DNA of 64,000 bases, taken from contig NZ_JBQKKT010000013.1 in assembly GCF_052116585.1 (NCBI RefSeq), positions 24,031-88,030 of the forward strand. Direction: 5' to 3'. The notes below the pieces were generated by a model, which made no database searches, had not been told where the DNA came from, and saw nothing but the letters and a program-made list of their open reading frames with translations. Shown here in pieces: positions 1 to 7,715 of the stretch (positions are counted from its first letter, which is position 1; each line of letters begins with the position of its first letter). This DNA is from Luteococcus sp052116585. Lineage in GTDB: Bacteria > Actinomycetota > Actinomycetes > Propionibacteriales > Propionibacteriaceae. The translations under genes were made by a program, and so were the position numbers.

Positions 1-1
1 G

Positions 2-1219
2 TCGGGCTATCCGCATGGCAGGGGAGAACAGTTCATCACCGACGAGCTCGCGGCGTGGGCACGTTCCGGGGCGGAGGTCATCCTGCTGCCCGTGGACGCC
101 CGGGGCCCGGCCCGCCCACTGCCCGAGAACTTCACCGTGGACGACTCGCTCTCCCGGGCCTGGGCATCGCGCGCGCGTCTCGCCCGTTCCATGGCGCAGG
201 CACTCGTCGACCCGTGGTTCCGCCGCGAAGTGGCAGACCTGGCCCGGCGCGGTCAGCTCAGTCGGGCCCGAGCGCTGCGCGCTCAGCGGGCCGTGGCCCA
301 GGCCCTCATCGTGGCCGACGTGGTGGGGAGCCTGTCCCGTCGGGTGGGCGGCGTGGACGTGCTCTACACCTACTGGCTCAAGGCGCTGACCTGCGGCGGG
401 CTGCGCGCCCGGGAACAGGGAGCCGTCCGCCGCGTCGTCTCCCGGGCCCACGGGACCGATCTCTACGAAGAGGCCCGCCCGGCCACGTACAATCCCTTGA
501 TCCGCACCGTCGGCGTACAGCTGGATGCCCTCTACCCGATCAGCGAGCAGGGCAGCGAGTACGTGGTGCAGCGCTACGGCTTTGACGTTGACCGGGTGCG
601 GACTGCCCGCCTCGGCGTGGTGCTGCCGCCCCCGGAGCGGATTGCGCCCCCCGGCATCGGGGACCAGGTGCGGCTGGTGAGCATCAGTTCCCTCACCCCC
701 CTGAAGCGGATGGACCTGCTGGTGGACGCGTTGGCCGAGCTCGCCGTGCTGCAGCCGCAGTGGCGGATCTCGTGGCGCCACTATGGCGACGGGCCACTGC
801 GCGATCAGCTGCAGCAGCGGATCGACGAGCGGCTGCGTCCCGCCGGGGTGCAGCATGAGTGGTGCGGTCAGCTCCCGCACGACGAGCTGCTGGCCGAGCT
901 CTCCCAGCCCGCGGACCTGATGGTCAACACCAGCTCATCGGAGGGTGTGCCGGTCTCGGTGATGGAGGCCGCCGCCCGGGGGATCCCCTGTGTCGCCACC
1001 GACGTGGGCGCTACCCGTGAGGTGGTGCTCGAGGACTCCGGTTTCCTGGTTCCCGCCGATGTGACGGCCACGGCCCTGGCCCAGCGCCTGTCCGACGTGC
1101 TCCCGGTGGCCCGTTCTGAGGAGCGGCGCAGCGCCGTGCGCGAGCTCGTGGCCCAGCGCTTCGACAGCGGCCGCAATCATGCCGACTTCGTCGCGGATGT
1201 CCTGCGGATGGCCCAGTGA
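2..1219 (+). CDS. Glycosyltransferase family 4, 5'-truncated by window edge
   Basis: The frame is open from base 2, so the true start lies upstream of the window; about 405 residues are visible. The visible N-terminus contains a GRGEQFITDE-type donor-side segment seen in GT4/GT-B enzymes. Near the C-terminus, around positions 940-1020, the segment EGVPVSVMEAAARGIPCVATDVG is the usual E-x7-E type nucleotide-sugar binding region. The enzyme probably adds a sugar to a lipid-linked glycan on the cytoplasmic side of the membrane. It shares a GTGA overlap with the polymerase-like gene that follows, so they are co-transcribed. The sugar specificity cannot be read from the sequence. Confidence 0.85.
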   Translation, partial: SGYPHGRGEQFITDELAAWARSGAEVILLPVDARGPARPLPENFTVDDSLSRAWASRARLARSMAQALVDPWFRREVADLARRGQLSRARALRAQRAVAQALIVADVVGSLSRRVGGVDVLYTYWLKALTCGGLRAREQGAVRRVVSRAHGTDLYEEARPATYNPLIRTVGVQLDALYPISEQGSEYVVQRYGFDVDRVRTARLGVVLPPPERIAPPGIGDQVRLVSISSLTPLKRMDLLVDALAELAVLQPQWRISWRHYGDGPLRDQLQQRIDERLRPAGVQHEWCGQLPHDELLAELSQPADLMVNTSSSEGVPVSVMEAAARGIPCVATDVGATREVVLEDSGFLVPADVTATALAQRLSDVLPVARSEERRSAVRELVAQRFDSGRNHADFVADVLRMAQ

Positions 1220-2583
1220 GGACGGCACCCGCTCCGCGCTGGCTGGACCTGCTGGCCCGTTTCCTGCTCCTCGTGCTGCCGACGGCGGCCAGCTTTGGTC
1301 CGATCATCCGGATCGGCCCCCTGACCGCCGCGCGGCTGGTCTCGGTGCTGCTGGTGGGATGCGCTGGTCTGTACGTGTTGCGCGTGCACAAGGCCATCCC
1401 TCGCACGGCCCTGGCGGTGCTGGCCCTCCTGTTTGTCTGGGGATCGTGGGGCTTCGCCCGGCTGCAGGACCCGTCGGGTGGCCGTGAACTCTTCTCCGTC
1501 ATGATCGGCCTGGCCACCATCGTGGCGGTGCTGTGCGTGGTGGGGCCGGTGGCCTCCGCGGATCGTGATCGGGCGCTGGGCTGGTTGCGAAGCATGACCC
1601 GCGGATGGCTGCTGGGGTGGTTCGTCGCCTGCCTGCCCGCGTGCTGGGAGATCGCCACCGGACGACACCTGTGGAACTACCGCGAAGATGCCCCGCTGTG
1701 GATCCGGCAGACCGCGGTGGACATTGCCTCCTACATGGTCAACCCCAACTTGTTCGCCTTCTTCCTGGCCGCGGCCATGGGGATGTTGATGATCTCCTTC
1801 TGGCTGGAGCGCGGCTGGCGCAGGTGGCTCGGGGCAGCCTGCGTGCTCGTCAGTCCCGTCATCTGCTGGTTCACGGGCTCCCGCCTGATCATCCTGGTGG
1901 TCCTCATCTACTGGGCGGCCTTCGTGCTCCAGCTCGGAGGCCGGCAGCTCGCCCGGATCGGGGCGGCGGTAGCGCTGCTCGGCCTGCTCCTGCTCCTGCC
2001 TTCCCTCCTGCGGGCCCCCTGGGGAGTACCGACCCCCAATGTCGGATCGAATGCGCAGCGGGCCGCGCTCTACCGCAATGGCTGGTACATGATCTGGCAC
2101 AGCGGCGGTCTGGGCATCGGCCCCGGGGGCTTCGAGCAGGAGATCAAGACCGCCCGAGCACCTGTTGACACCCTGGGTGGGCCTGCCAACCCGCACTCCA
2201 TGCTGTTCGAGCTGGCCAGTCAGTACGGCCTCCTGCTCGCCGCCCTCGCCCTGGGGCTGCTGGCCGTCGTGGTGGTCCGCACCACGCCGGCCGCTGTCCG
2301 GAGCTGGCCCGCGAAGTGGGTCTGGGGACTGAACGTGAACACGGCGCTGCTCGCCCTGTTCGTGCTTCCCGCCGGTTTCGCCAACTCCAGCTGGCTGGAC
2401 TCGTCGGTCTCCTTCATCCAACTTGCCGGGCTGGCGATGGTCTTCCAGGTGTTGCTGGGACTGCGCGCCCTTCCCCGGCCGCAGTGGCGCCACGAGACGC
2501 CTGCAGGGCTGCTCTCACGGGGCGGGCCACGGCAACTGCTGCGTCGCACCACACGTTCCAAGCAGAGCTCCCGACATGCCTGA
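1216..2583 (+). CDS. O-antigen polymerase/ligase-like (Wzy/WaaL-type) membrane protein
   Basis: This 455-residue, very hydrophobic protein has about ten to twelve predicted membrane segments and a large outer loop around residues 270-340. That loop contains GGLGIGPGGFEQEI and PHSMLFELASQYG, the N-P-H-x-x-x-x-E pattern typical of the O-antigen ligase/polymerase superfamily. It starts with GTG overlapping the upstream glycosyltransferase stop. In context it would polymerise or ligate repeat units of a surface polysaccharide. Polymerase and ligase cannot be told apart by sequence. The last ~35 residues are Arg-rich and cytoplasmic. Confidence 0.8.
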   Translation: MRTAPAPRWLDLLARFLLLVLPTAASFGPIIRIGPLTAARLVSVLLVGCAGLYVLRVHKAIPRTALAVLALLFVWGSWGFARLQDPSGGRELFSVMIGLATIVAVLCVVGPVASADRDRALGWLRSMTRGWLLGWFVACLPACWEIATGRHLWNYREDAPLWIRQTAVDIASYMVNPNLFAFFLAAAMGMLMISFWLERGWRRWLGAACVLVSPVICWFTGSRLIILVVLIYWAAFVLQLGGRQLARIGAAVALLGLLLLLPSLLRAPWGVPTPNVGSNAQRAALYRNGWYMIWHSGGLGIGPGGFEQEIKTARAPVDTLGGPANPHSMLFELASQYGLLLAALALGLLAVVVVRTTPAAVRSWPAKWVWGLNVNTALLALFVLPAGFANSSWLDSSVSFIQLAGLAMVFQVLLGLRALPRPQWRHETPAGLLSRGGPRQLLRRTTRSKQSSRHA

Positions 2584-2641
2584 GCCCGACGGGAAGACCA
2601 CCCCTCCTCGTCACAGGTGCCGCGCGGACCACACGACGCGG

Positions 2642-2647
2642 TAGCCT
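2642..2647 (+). promoter_or_regulatory. Putative -10 box (TAGCCT)
   Basis: TAGCCT lies 37 bases upstream of the GTG start at 2679. The same TAGNNT hexamer precedes many first-of-operon genes in this window at 34-67 bases. No convincing -35 is visible. Confidence 0.4.
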
Positions 2648-2678
2648 GTGCAGAGGACCAACAGCCTGCGGAGGCCTA

Positions 2679-3326
2679 GTGAACAACGTACGAATCCAGC
2701 CCACTGCCGACATGGACGAGGGAGTCACCATCGGTGACGGTTCCTCCATCTGGCACCTCGCCCAGGTGCGACACGGTGCCGAACTCGGCGAGAACGTGAT
2801 CGTCGGTCGCGGCGCCTACATCGGTGAAGGCGTCCACGTCGGCAACAACTGCAAGATCCAGAACTACGCCCTGGTCTACGAGCCGGCGTACTTGGAGGAC
2901 GGTGTCTTCATCGGCCCCGCGGTGGTGCTGACCAATGACCACTTCCCGCGTGCAGTGAATCCGGACGGCAGCGCCAAGAGCGCCTCGGACTGGGAGCCGG
3001 TGGGGGTGACCCTCAAGGAGGGATGCTCGGTGGGTGCCCGTGCCACGTGCGTGGCTCCGGTCACGGTCGGACGCTGGGCCACGGTGGCCGCCGGTTCCGT
3101 CGTGGTGAAGGACGTCCCGGACTTCGCCCTGGTGGCGGGGGTCCCCGCCCGTCGCATCAAGTGGGTGGGCCGCTCCGGCTTCCCGCTGGACTCCGACGGT
3201 GAGACGGCCGACGGCAAGCTGACCTGGGTGGACACCCGCACTGGCGACAGGTTCGTCGAGGAGAACGAGATTCTGACCCTGGTGGAGGAAGGCTCCGCCA
3301 CCGCGAACACGGAGGTAAGCAAGTGA
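2679..3326 (+). CDS. wbpD: Hexapeptide-repeat N-acetyltransferase, WbpD-like
   Basis: The 215-residue protein is built of left-handed beta-helix hexapeptide repeats (VTIGDGSSIWHLAQV, VIVGRGAYIGEGV, CSVGARATCVAPV, ATVAAGSVVVKDV). It has the acetyltransferase signature NDHFPRAVNPDG near residue 85. WbpD acetylates the 3-amino group of UDP-GlcNAc(3NH2)A. The GTG at 2679 is chosen because GGAGG precedes it and the hexapeptide domain begins within 20 residues; the frame stays open further upstream but overlaps the polymerase gene. It is followed by WbpE-like and WbpB-like genes with overlap or 3-base spacing, which supports this role over a generic acetyltransferase. The family usually has about 190-210 residues. 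Confidence 0.8.
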   Translation: MNNVRIQPTADMDEGVTIGDGSSIWHLAQVRHGAELGENVIVGRGAYIGEGVHVGNNCKIQNYALVYEPAYLEDGVFIGPAVVLTNDHFPRAVNPDGSAKSASDWEPVGVTLKEGCSVGARATCVAPVTVGRWATVAAGSVVVKDVPDFALVAGVPARRIKWVGRSGFPLDSDGETADGKLTWVDTRTGDRFVEENEILTLVEEGSATANTEVSK

Positions 3327-4414
3327 CCGAGCAGTTCATCCCGCCCGCCAAGCCGCTGATCGGCGAGGAGGAGATCGAGGCCGTCGCGCGTGTCATGCGC
3401 ACCGGCATGCTGGCCCAGGGCCAGGAGGTTGCCGACTTCGAGACCGAGTTCGCCGCGCAGTTCACGCCCGGCCGCAAGGCGGTTGCCGTGAACTCGGGCA
3501 CCTCGGCCCTGCACATCGGCCTGCTCGCCTCCGGCATCACGGCCGGCGACGAGGTCATCGTCCCGTCCTTCACCTTCGCGGCGACGGCCAACTCGGTGGC
3601 CCTGACCGGCGCCACCCCGGTCTTCGCCGACATCGATCCGGACAGCTTCTGCCTGGATCCCAAGAGTGTCGAGGCGTCCATCACGGACAAGACCAAGGGC
3701 ATCATGCCGGTGCACCTGTACGGTCACCCGGCCAACATGAAGGCGCTGCAGGAGATTGCCGACAAGCACGGCCTGCAGCTCTTCGAGGATGCCGCCCAGG
3801 CCCATGGCGCGTCGCTGGACGGTACCCCGGTGGGCGCCTTCGGCACCTTCGGCGCGTTCAGCCTGTACCCGACCAAGAACATGACCTCGGGTGAGGGCGG
3901 CATGATCACCGTCGCCGACGCCGAGGTGGAGCGTCGCTGCCAGCTGTACCGCAACCAGGGAATGTTGAAGCAGTACCACAACGAGGTCGTCGGCCTGAAC
4001 AACCGCATGACCAACATCCACGCCGCCATCGGCCGCGTGCAGCTGACCAAGGTGGGTGACTGGACCGCCAAGCGGCAGGCCAATGCCGCATTCCTCTCCG
4101 AAAACCTGCAGGGGGTCACCCCGCCGCCGGTCGCCGAGGGTGCCGTGCACGTGTACCACCAGTACACGATCCGCGTCCCCGAGGACCGCGACGGCTTCTC
4201 GGCCGCGCTGAAGGAGCAGTTCCAGGTGGGTTCGGGCATGTTCTACCCCGTGCCCAACCACCGTCTGGCTCCCTTCCAGAGCCCCGTCGACCTGCCGGAG
4301 ACGGAGAAGGCGGCCAAGGAGTGCCTGTCGCTGCCGGTTCACCCGTCGCTGACCCAGGCCGATCTGGAGCGGATCGTCAACGCCGTCAACACCCTCGCGA
4401 AGGCAGGTGCCTGA
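3323..4414 (+). CDS. wbpE: DegT/DnrJ/EryC1/StrS aminotransferase, WbpE-like
   Basis: The 363-residue PLP enzyme has NSGTSALHIGL near residue 52, FEDAAQAHGA near 155 and SLYPTKNMTSGEGG near 180, where the Lys is the Schiff-base residue. WbpE transfers an amino group from glutamate to C3 of UDP-3-oxo-GlcNAcA. The length matches the family (about 360). It starts GTG within a GTGA overlap with the acetyltransferase. The paired oxidoreductase immediately downstream is the expected partner that regenerates its NAD from 2-oxoglutarate. Confidence 0.85.
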   Translation: MTEQFIPPAKPLIGEEEIEAVARVMRTGMLAQGQEVADFETEFAAQFTPGRKAVAVNSGTSALHIGLLASGITAGDEVIVPSFTFAATANSVALTGATPVFADIDPDSFCLDPKSVEASITDKTKGIMPVHLYGHPANMKALQEIADKHGLQLFEDAAQAHGASLDGTPVGAFGTFGAFSLYPTKNMTSGEGGMITVADAEVERRCQLYRNQGMLKQYHNEVVGLNNRMTNIHAAIGRVQLTKVGDWTAKRQANAAFLSENLQGVTPPPVAEGAVHVYHQYTIRVPEDRDGFSAALKEQFQVGSGMFYPVPNHRLAPFQSPVDLPETEKAAKECLSLPVHPSLTQADLERIVNAVNTLAKAGA

Positions 4415-4417
4415 GCC

Positions 4418-5407
4418 ATGGCGAATCTTCGTGCAGGCCTGATCGGCCTGGGGATGATGGGCCGCCACCATGCCCGCAACCTGCGCTCCATCGATGGCGT
4501 GGATCTGGTGGGCGTGGCCGACGCGATGGGTGATCCCCATGGCGTCGCCGGTGGCCTCGAGGTCAAGAAGACCATCGACGAGCTGATCGAGGTGGGTCTG
4601 GACTACTGCGTGGTGGCCGCCCCGACCGTGTACCACGACGAGATCGGCACCAAGCTGGCCGAGGCGGGCGTGCACGCGCTGATCGAGAAGCCGCTGGCCA
4701 AGGACACCGAGTCTGCCAAGGGTCTGGCGGAGCTCTTCAAGGCCAAGCGCCTGGTGGGTGCCGTCGGTCACATCGAGCGCTACAACCCTGCGCTGCAGAA
4801 CCTGCGCAAGCGTCTGGAGGCCGGTGAGCTCGGTGATCTCTACCAGGTGGCCACCCGTCGTCAGGGGCCCTTCCCGAACCGGATCGCCGACGTCGGCGTG
4901 ATCAAGGATCTGGGTTCGCATGACATCGACCTGACGGCCTGGGTGACCCAGCGTGACTACGAGCTGGTGGCTGCTCGCTCGATGTTCAAGTCCGGCCGTG
5001 AGTACGAGGACATGGTCTCGGCCACCTGCCAGCTGTCCGGTGGTCTCATGTCGAACCATCTGGTGAACTGGCTGACCCCCACCAAGGAGCGCCTGTGCAT
5101 CGTCACCGGTGAGAAGGGCATGTTCATCGCGGACACCCTGACTGCGGACCTGACCTTCTATGGCAATGGCACCGTCCAGCACTCGTGGGATGACATCGCC
5201 CAGTTCCGTGGCGTCTCCGAGGGTGACGTGACCCGCTTCGCGATCGCCAAGCCCGAGCCGCTGCGCACCGAGCACGAGAACTTCCGTGATGCGGTGCTGG
5301 GCAAGGATGCGGACATCGTGACGCTGGAGCAGGGCGCACGTGTGGTCCAGGTCTGTGAGGCCATGATCGAGAGCTCGAAGTCGAACACCTTCGTCGAGAT
5401 CAACTGA
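4418..5407 (+). CDS. wbpB: Gfo/Idh/MocA oxidoreductase, WbpB-like
   Basis: The 329-residue NAD(P) dehydrogenase has an N-terminal Rossmann motif GLGMMGRHHARN and the family EKP motif (LIEKPLAKD near residue 90). Its second domain includes GHIERYNPA and KDLGSHDIDL. WbpB oxidises C3 of UDP-GlcNAcA. It follows the aminotransferase by three bases and closes this operon; two strong hairpins lie downstream. The assignment to WbpB over other family members rests mainly on the adjacent WbpD and WbpE-like genes. Confidence 0.8.
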   Translation: MANLRAGLIGLGMMGRHHARNLRSIDGVDLVGVADAMGDPHGVAGGLEVKKTIDELIEVGLDYCVVAAPTVYHDEIGTKLAEAGVHALIEKPLAKDTESAKGLAELFKAKRLVGAVGHIERYNPALQNLRKRLEAGELGDLYQVATRRQGPFPNRIADVGVIKDLGSHDIDLTAWVTQRDYELVAARSMFKSGREYEDMVSATCQLSGGLMSNHLVNWLTPTKERLCIVTGEKGMFIADTLTADLTFYGNGTVQHSWDDIAQFRGVSEGDVTRFAIAKPEPLRTEHENFRDAVLGKDADIVTLEQGARVVQVCEAMIESSKSNTFVEIN

Positions 5408-5422
5408 TCCCTCGTGGATCCG

Positions 5423-5450
5423 GGGCCCGTCGCGTGATCGCGGCGGGCCC
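5423..5450 (+). terminator. Hairpin after wbpB-like gene
   Basis: Twelve-base arms (5423-5434 and 5439-5450) pair except for one G-T, around a TGAT loop. There is no T-run, as is common in high-GC actinobacteria. Confidence 0.6.
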
Positions 5451-5491
5451 TCGTCATGTCCAGGCCGGGGAGCGAGTCCGGAAATGAACTC

Positions 5492-5519
5492 GGGCCCGGA
5501 GGCAGCTGCCTCCGGGCCC
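5492..5519. terminator. Perfect 28-bp palindrome, probable bidirectional terminator
   Basis: GGGCCCGGAGGCAG at 5492-5505 is followed directly by its exact reverse complement at 5506-5519. It sits just upstream of the hairpin array and would insulate it from read-through out of the polysaccharide operon. Confidence 0.6.
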
Positions 5520-5529
5520 ATTCTGTTCG

Positions 5530-5799
5530 CTGGAGCGTGCGATCCCCCGATCTGCTCCAGTGCTCTCGTGGTTCCCCCGAACCCTTCGAGCGGTGATCCC
5601 GGCATTCCCCCGAATGTGTGGGATCTGGCCTTCCTGATTCCCCCGAATCATGTCGGCCGGTGCGCATCCGTGGATGCTGTGGGTCGCATCCCCCGATGCT
5701 TCCCTGGTCTTTCGAATGCTTCCCCCGAAGCCTTCTTCGACCATGTCCGATTCCCCCGAATCGGCCGCTTGTGGCGCTTCCCCCGAACCGCCCCAAGCG
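5530..5799 (+). repeat. Tandem array of eight stem-loops with invariant CCCC loops
   Basis: Eight consecutive hairpins each have the apical loop CCCC closed by C-G. Unit spans are 5530-5560, 5562-5591, 5595-5625, 5627-5658, 5681-5704, 5706-5742, 5747-5764 and 5766-5799. Inner stems differ but stay paired: GATC/GATC, GGTTC/GAACC, CATTC/GAATG, TGATTC/GAATCA, GCATC/GATGC, GCTTC/GAAGC and CCGATTC/GAATCGG. Unit 8 is CGCTTG-t-GGCG-c-TTC against GAA-c-CGCC-c-CAAGCG. Most units also have outer stems, for example CTGGAGC/GCTCCAG, GATCCC/GGGATC and GGTC/GACC. Units are 1-4 bases apart. One gap (5659-5680) holds a different hairpin, GCATCC-GT-GGATGC. No ORF explains the pattern. Confidence 0.85.
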
Positions 5800-5962
5800 A
5801 TGTCTCAATTCTGTATTCCCTAGTCAGAGGCGGCAAACTGAACAAGTGATTGAATGCTAAAGAAGTTCAGCTGATCTTTGGATTGGAGCTCCCGCTTGTC
5901 CCTTGCTGCGGGGACAAAGCGGACGCTTGTCATGGTTTCAGGGGACAGAATGCGACCTTCCG

Positions 5963-5995
5963 GTGTCCCCCGAACAGGGGACACAAGTTTTTTTT
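5963..5995 (+). terminator. Strong intrinsic terminator with T8 tract
   Basis: GTGTCCCC (5963-5970) pairs with GGGGACAC (5977-5984) around CGAACA, followed by AAG and eight Ts at 5988-5995. It is the only terminator in the window with such a long T-run. No protein-coding gene lies immediately upstream, so it points to a non-coding transcript. Confidence 0.85.
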
Positions 5996-6178
5996 GCTCG
6001 CGTGCGTCGATGGGGCGGTTTCGTCGGTTCCGGGACGATGTCGGCTCCCTCTGGGTTGGTTCGAGGGGCGCGTCGGGGTCTGCGCTGAGGGGGCTCGGCG
6101 AGCCGACCGTCCGACCAGATTGTGAGCCAGTCGGCCATCCACGGTGTCAGATGAACGGCTCCTCGGGGTTCAGGTCGG

Positions 6179-6184
6179 TAGACT
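6179..6184 (+). promoter_or_regulatory. Putative -10 box (TAGACT)
   Basis: TAGACT lies 53 bases upstream of the ATG at 6232, within the TAGNNT pattern seen across the window. The stretch 6000-6230 otherwise shows only a short GGCTCGGCGAGCC hairpin. Confidence 0.4.
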
Positions 6185-6231
6185 CCTTGGGTAGCTTCGG
6201 CGCAGGACGTGCGCCACAGGAAAGGACTTCC

Positions 6232-7530
6232 ATGAAGATCGCCGTCATCGGGATGGGCAAGATCGGCCTCCCGCTCGCCGTCCAGTTCGCCTCGAAGGGC
6301 CATGAGGTCTTCGGTGTTGACGTGCAGCAGCGAGTCGTGGACATCATCAATGAGGGCAAGGAGCCCTTCCCGGGTGAGGCCCAGCTGGGTGAGAAGCTGG
6401 CCGAGCTGGTGCCGGCTGGCAATCTGAAGGCGACGACGGACTACTCCGCCGCCATCCCCGGTGTGGACGCCATCGTGATCGTGGTGCCGCTCTTCGTCAA
6501 CGACGAGACCTGGGAACCCGACTTCGGCTGGATGGAGGACGCCACGCGCTCCTTCTCCGAGCACCTGACCCCGGGAACCCTGATCTCGTACGAGACCACC
6601 CTGCCGGTCGGCACCACCCGCAATCGCTGGAAGCCGCTGATCGAGGAGGTTTCGGGCCTCAAGGCGGGCGAGGACTTCGACCTGGTCTTCAGCCCCGAGC
6701 GTGTGCTCACCGGCCGTGTCTTCGCCGACCTGCGCAAGTACCCCAAGCTGGTGGGTGGTCTGGACCAGAAGTCGACCAAGCGTGCCGTGGACTTCTACGA
6801 GCAGGTGCTGGACTTCGACGAGCGTCCCGACCTCGACACCCCCAATGGCGTCTGGGATCTGGGCACGGCGGAGGCGGCCGAGATGGCCAAGCTGGCCGAG
6901 ACCACCTATCGCGATGTCAACATCGGCCTGGCCAACCAGTTCGGCAAGTTCGCCGAGAAGAACGGCATCGACATCTACAAGGTGATCAAGGCCTCCAACT
7001 CGCAGCCCTACAGCCACATCCACCTGCCGGGCATCGCCGTGGGTGGCCACTGCATCCCGGTCTATCCGCGCCTGTATCTCTACACCGACCCGGACGCGAC
7101 CATCGTGCGCACCGCCCGTGAGGCCAACATGACCATGCCCGAGCACGCCGTGACCCTCGTCGAGGGCGCACTGGGCGGCCTCGAGGGCAAGAAGGTGCTG
7201 ATCCTGGGCGCCTCCTACCGTGGCAAGGTCAAGGAGACCGCCTTCTCCGGTGTCTTCCCGGTCTTCCAGGTGCTGTCCGCCCGTGGTGCCGTGGCCACCG
7301 TGAGCGACCCGATGTACACCGCCGACGAGCTGGCAAAGCTGAACCTCAACCCGCACGTCGACGGTGACCAGGTGGACGCCGTCATCGTCCAGGCGAACCA
7401 TCCCGAGTTCTCCGCGCTGGGCAAGGATGACTTCCCCGGTGTGCAGGTTCTGGTCGATGGTCGCAACTGCACCGACGCCAGCAAGTGGGAGGGCGTCAAG
7501 CGCTTCGTGATCGGTGACGGCGAGATCTGA
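6232..7530 (+). CDS. wbpA: UDP-N-acetylglucosamine 6-dehydrogenase-like, WbpA/WecC family
   Basis: The 432-residue nucleotide-sugar dehydrogenase has the NAD motif GMGKIGLPLA at residues 7-16, FSPERVLTGR near residue 155 and the catalytic Cys in VGGHCIPVYP near residue 265. The C-terminal UDP-binding domain contains ILGASYRGKVKETAFS. It makes UDP-GlcNAcA, the first step of the WbpA-B-E-D-I route, and all five enzymes are in this window. The ATG at 6232 follows AGGAAAGGA; the frame is open upstream to 5878 but that stretch is structured non-coding DNA. A hairpin terminator follows. Confidence 0.85.
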   Translation: MKIAVIGMGKIGLPLAVQFASKGHEVFGVDVQQRVVDIINEGKEPFPGEAQLGEKLAELVPAGNLKATTDYSAAIPGVDAIVIVVPLFVNDETWEPDFGWMEDATRSFSEHLTPGTLISYETTLPVGTTRNRWKPLIEEVSGLKAGEDFDLVFSPERVLTGRVFADLRKYPKLVGGLDQKSTKRAVDFYEQVLDFDERPDLDTPNGVWDLGTAEAAEMAKLAETTYRDVNIGLANQFGKFAEKNGIDIYKVIKASNSQPYSHIHLPGIAVGGHCIPVYPRLYLYTDPDATIVRTAREANMTMPEHAVTLVEGALGGLEGKKVLILGASYRGKVKETAFSGVFPVFQVLSARGAVATVSDPMYTADELAKLNLNPHVDGDQVDAVIVQANHPEFSALGKDDFPGVQVLVDGRNCTDASKWEGVKRFVIGDGEI

Positions 7531-7570
7531 CACTCCATTGCGCCCGTGTCCGCGCGGGAATTGAGACTGC

Positions 7571-7610
7571 AGCAGGGCTGCTCGGGAGGAACCTCCCGGG
7601 CAGCCCTGCT
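7571..7610 (+). terminator. Terminator hairpin after wbpA-like gene
   Basis: Nineteen-base arms (7571-7589 and 7592-7610) pair with a single G-T wobble around an AA loop. This is the strongest simple hairpin in the polysaccharide region. Confidence 0.75.
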
Positions 7611-7676
7611 GTTGTGCCCACCCTGACTCACGGCGCTGGGGGTGGCGACGGCGTGGGGGGCTTCGATGGTGCTCGA

Positions 7677-7682
7677 TAGGAT
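7677..7682 (+). promoter_or_regulatory. Putative -10 box (TAGGAT)
   Basis: TAGGAT lies 39 bases upstream of the ATG at 7716 and after the wbpA-like terminator, consistent with a separate transcript for the glycosyltransferase. Confidence 0.4.
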
Positions 7683-7715
7683 GGGCTGGTCCACGAACCT
7701 GGTGAAAGGCGTCCT

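Larger units (their letters stand above)
5530..5995 (+). ncRNA. Candidate multi-hairpin non-coding RNA with C-rich loops
   Basis: The hairpin array is followed on the same strand by more pairable segments and ends at a strong intrinsic terminator (5963-5995). These segments are CTGAAC/GTTCAG at 5838-5843 and 5865-5870, and an 11-bp bulged stem at 5892-5922 made of CCGC-TTGTCCC and GGGACAA-a-GCGG. No credible coding frame covers it, and the next gene starts at 6232 with its own ribosome-binding site. The RNA would expose eight CCCC loops, which resembles in concept the C-loop 6C sRNA of actinobacteria. The promoter and exact 5' end are not evident. It may have two parts, the array and the 5838-5995 region. 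Confidence 0.5.

Noticed and set aside
2876..5605. 909-codon open frame antisense to wbpD/E/B-like genes
   Set aside because: Low-complexity His/Gly/Leu-rich translation typical of a shadow of a high-GC gene.
5530..5799. CRISPR-like array with ~31-base periodicity
   Set aside because: The shared part is only about ten bases, its flanks covary as stems, spacing drifts from 27 to 50, and there are no cas genes nearby.
5530..5799. Array of protein-binding operators with TTC-N4-GAA half-sites
   Set aside because: Not excluded, but less likely: stem bases differ between units while staying paired, the N4 is always CCCC (not expected of an unread spacer), and outer stems also pair.
5878..6231. 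118-residue N-terminal extension of the wbpA-like protein
   Set aside because: It would translate a hairpin-terminator region, and the Rossmann motif begins right after the ATG at 6232, which has its own ribosome-binding site.
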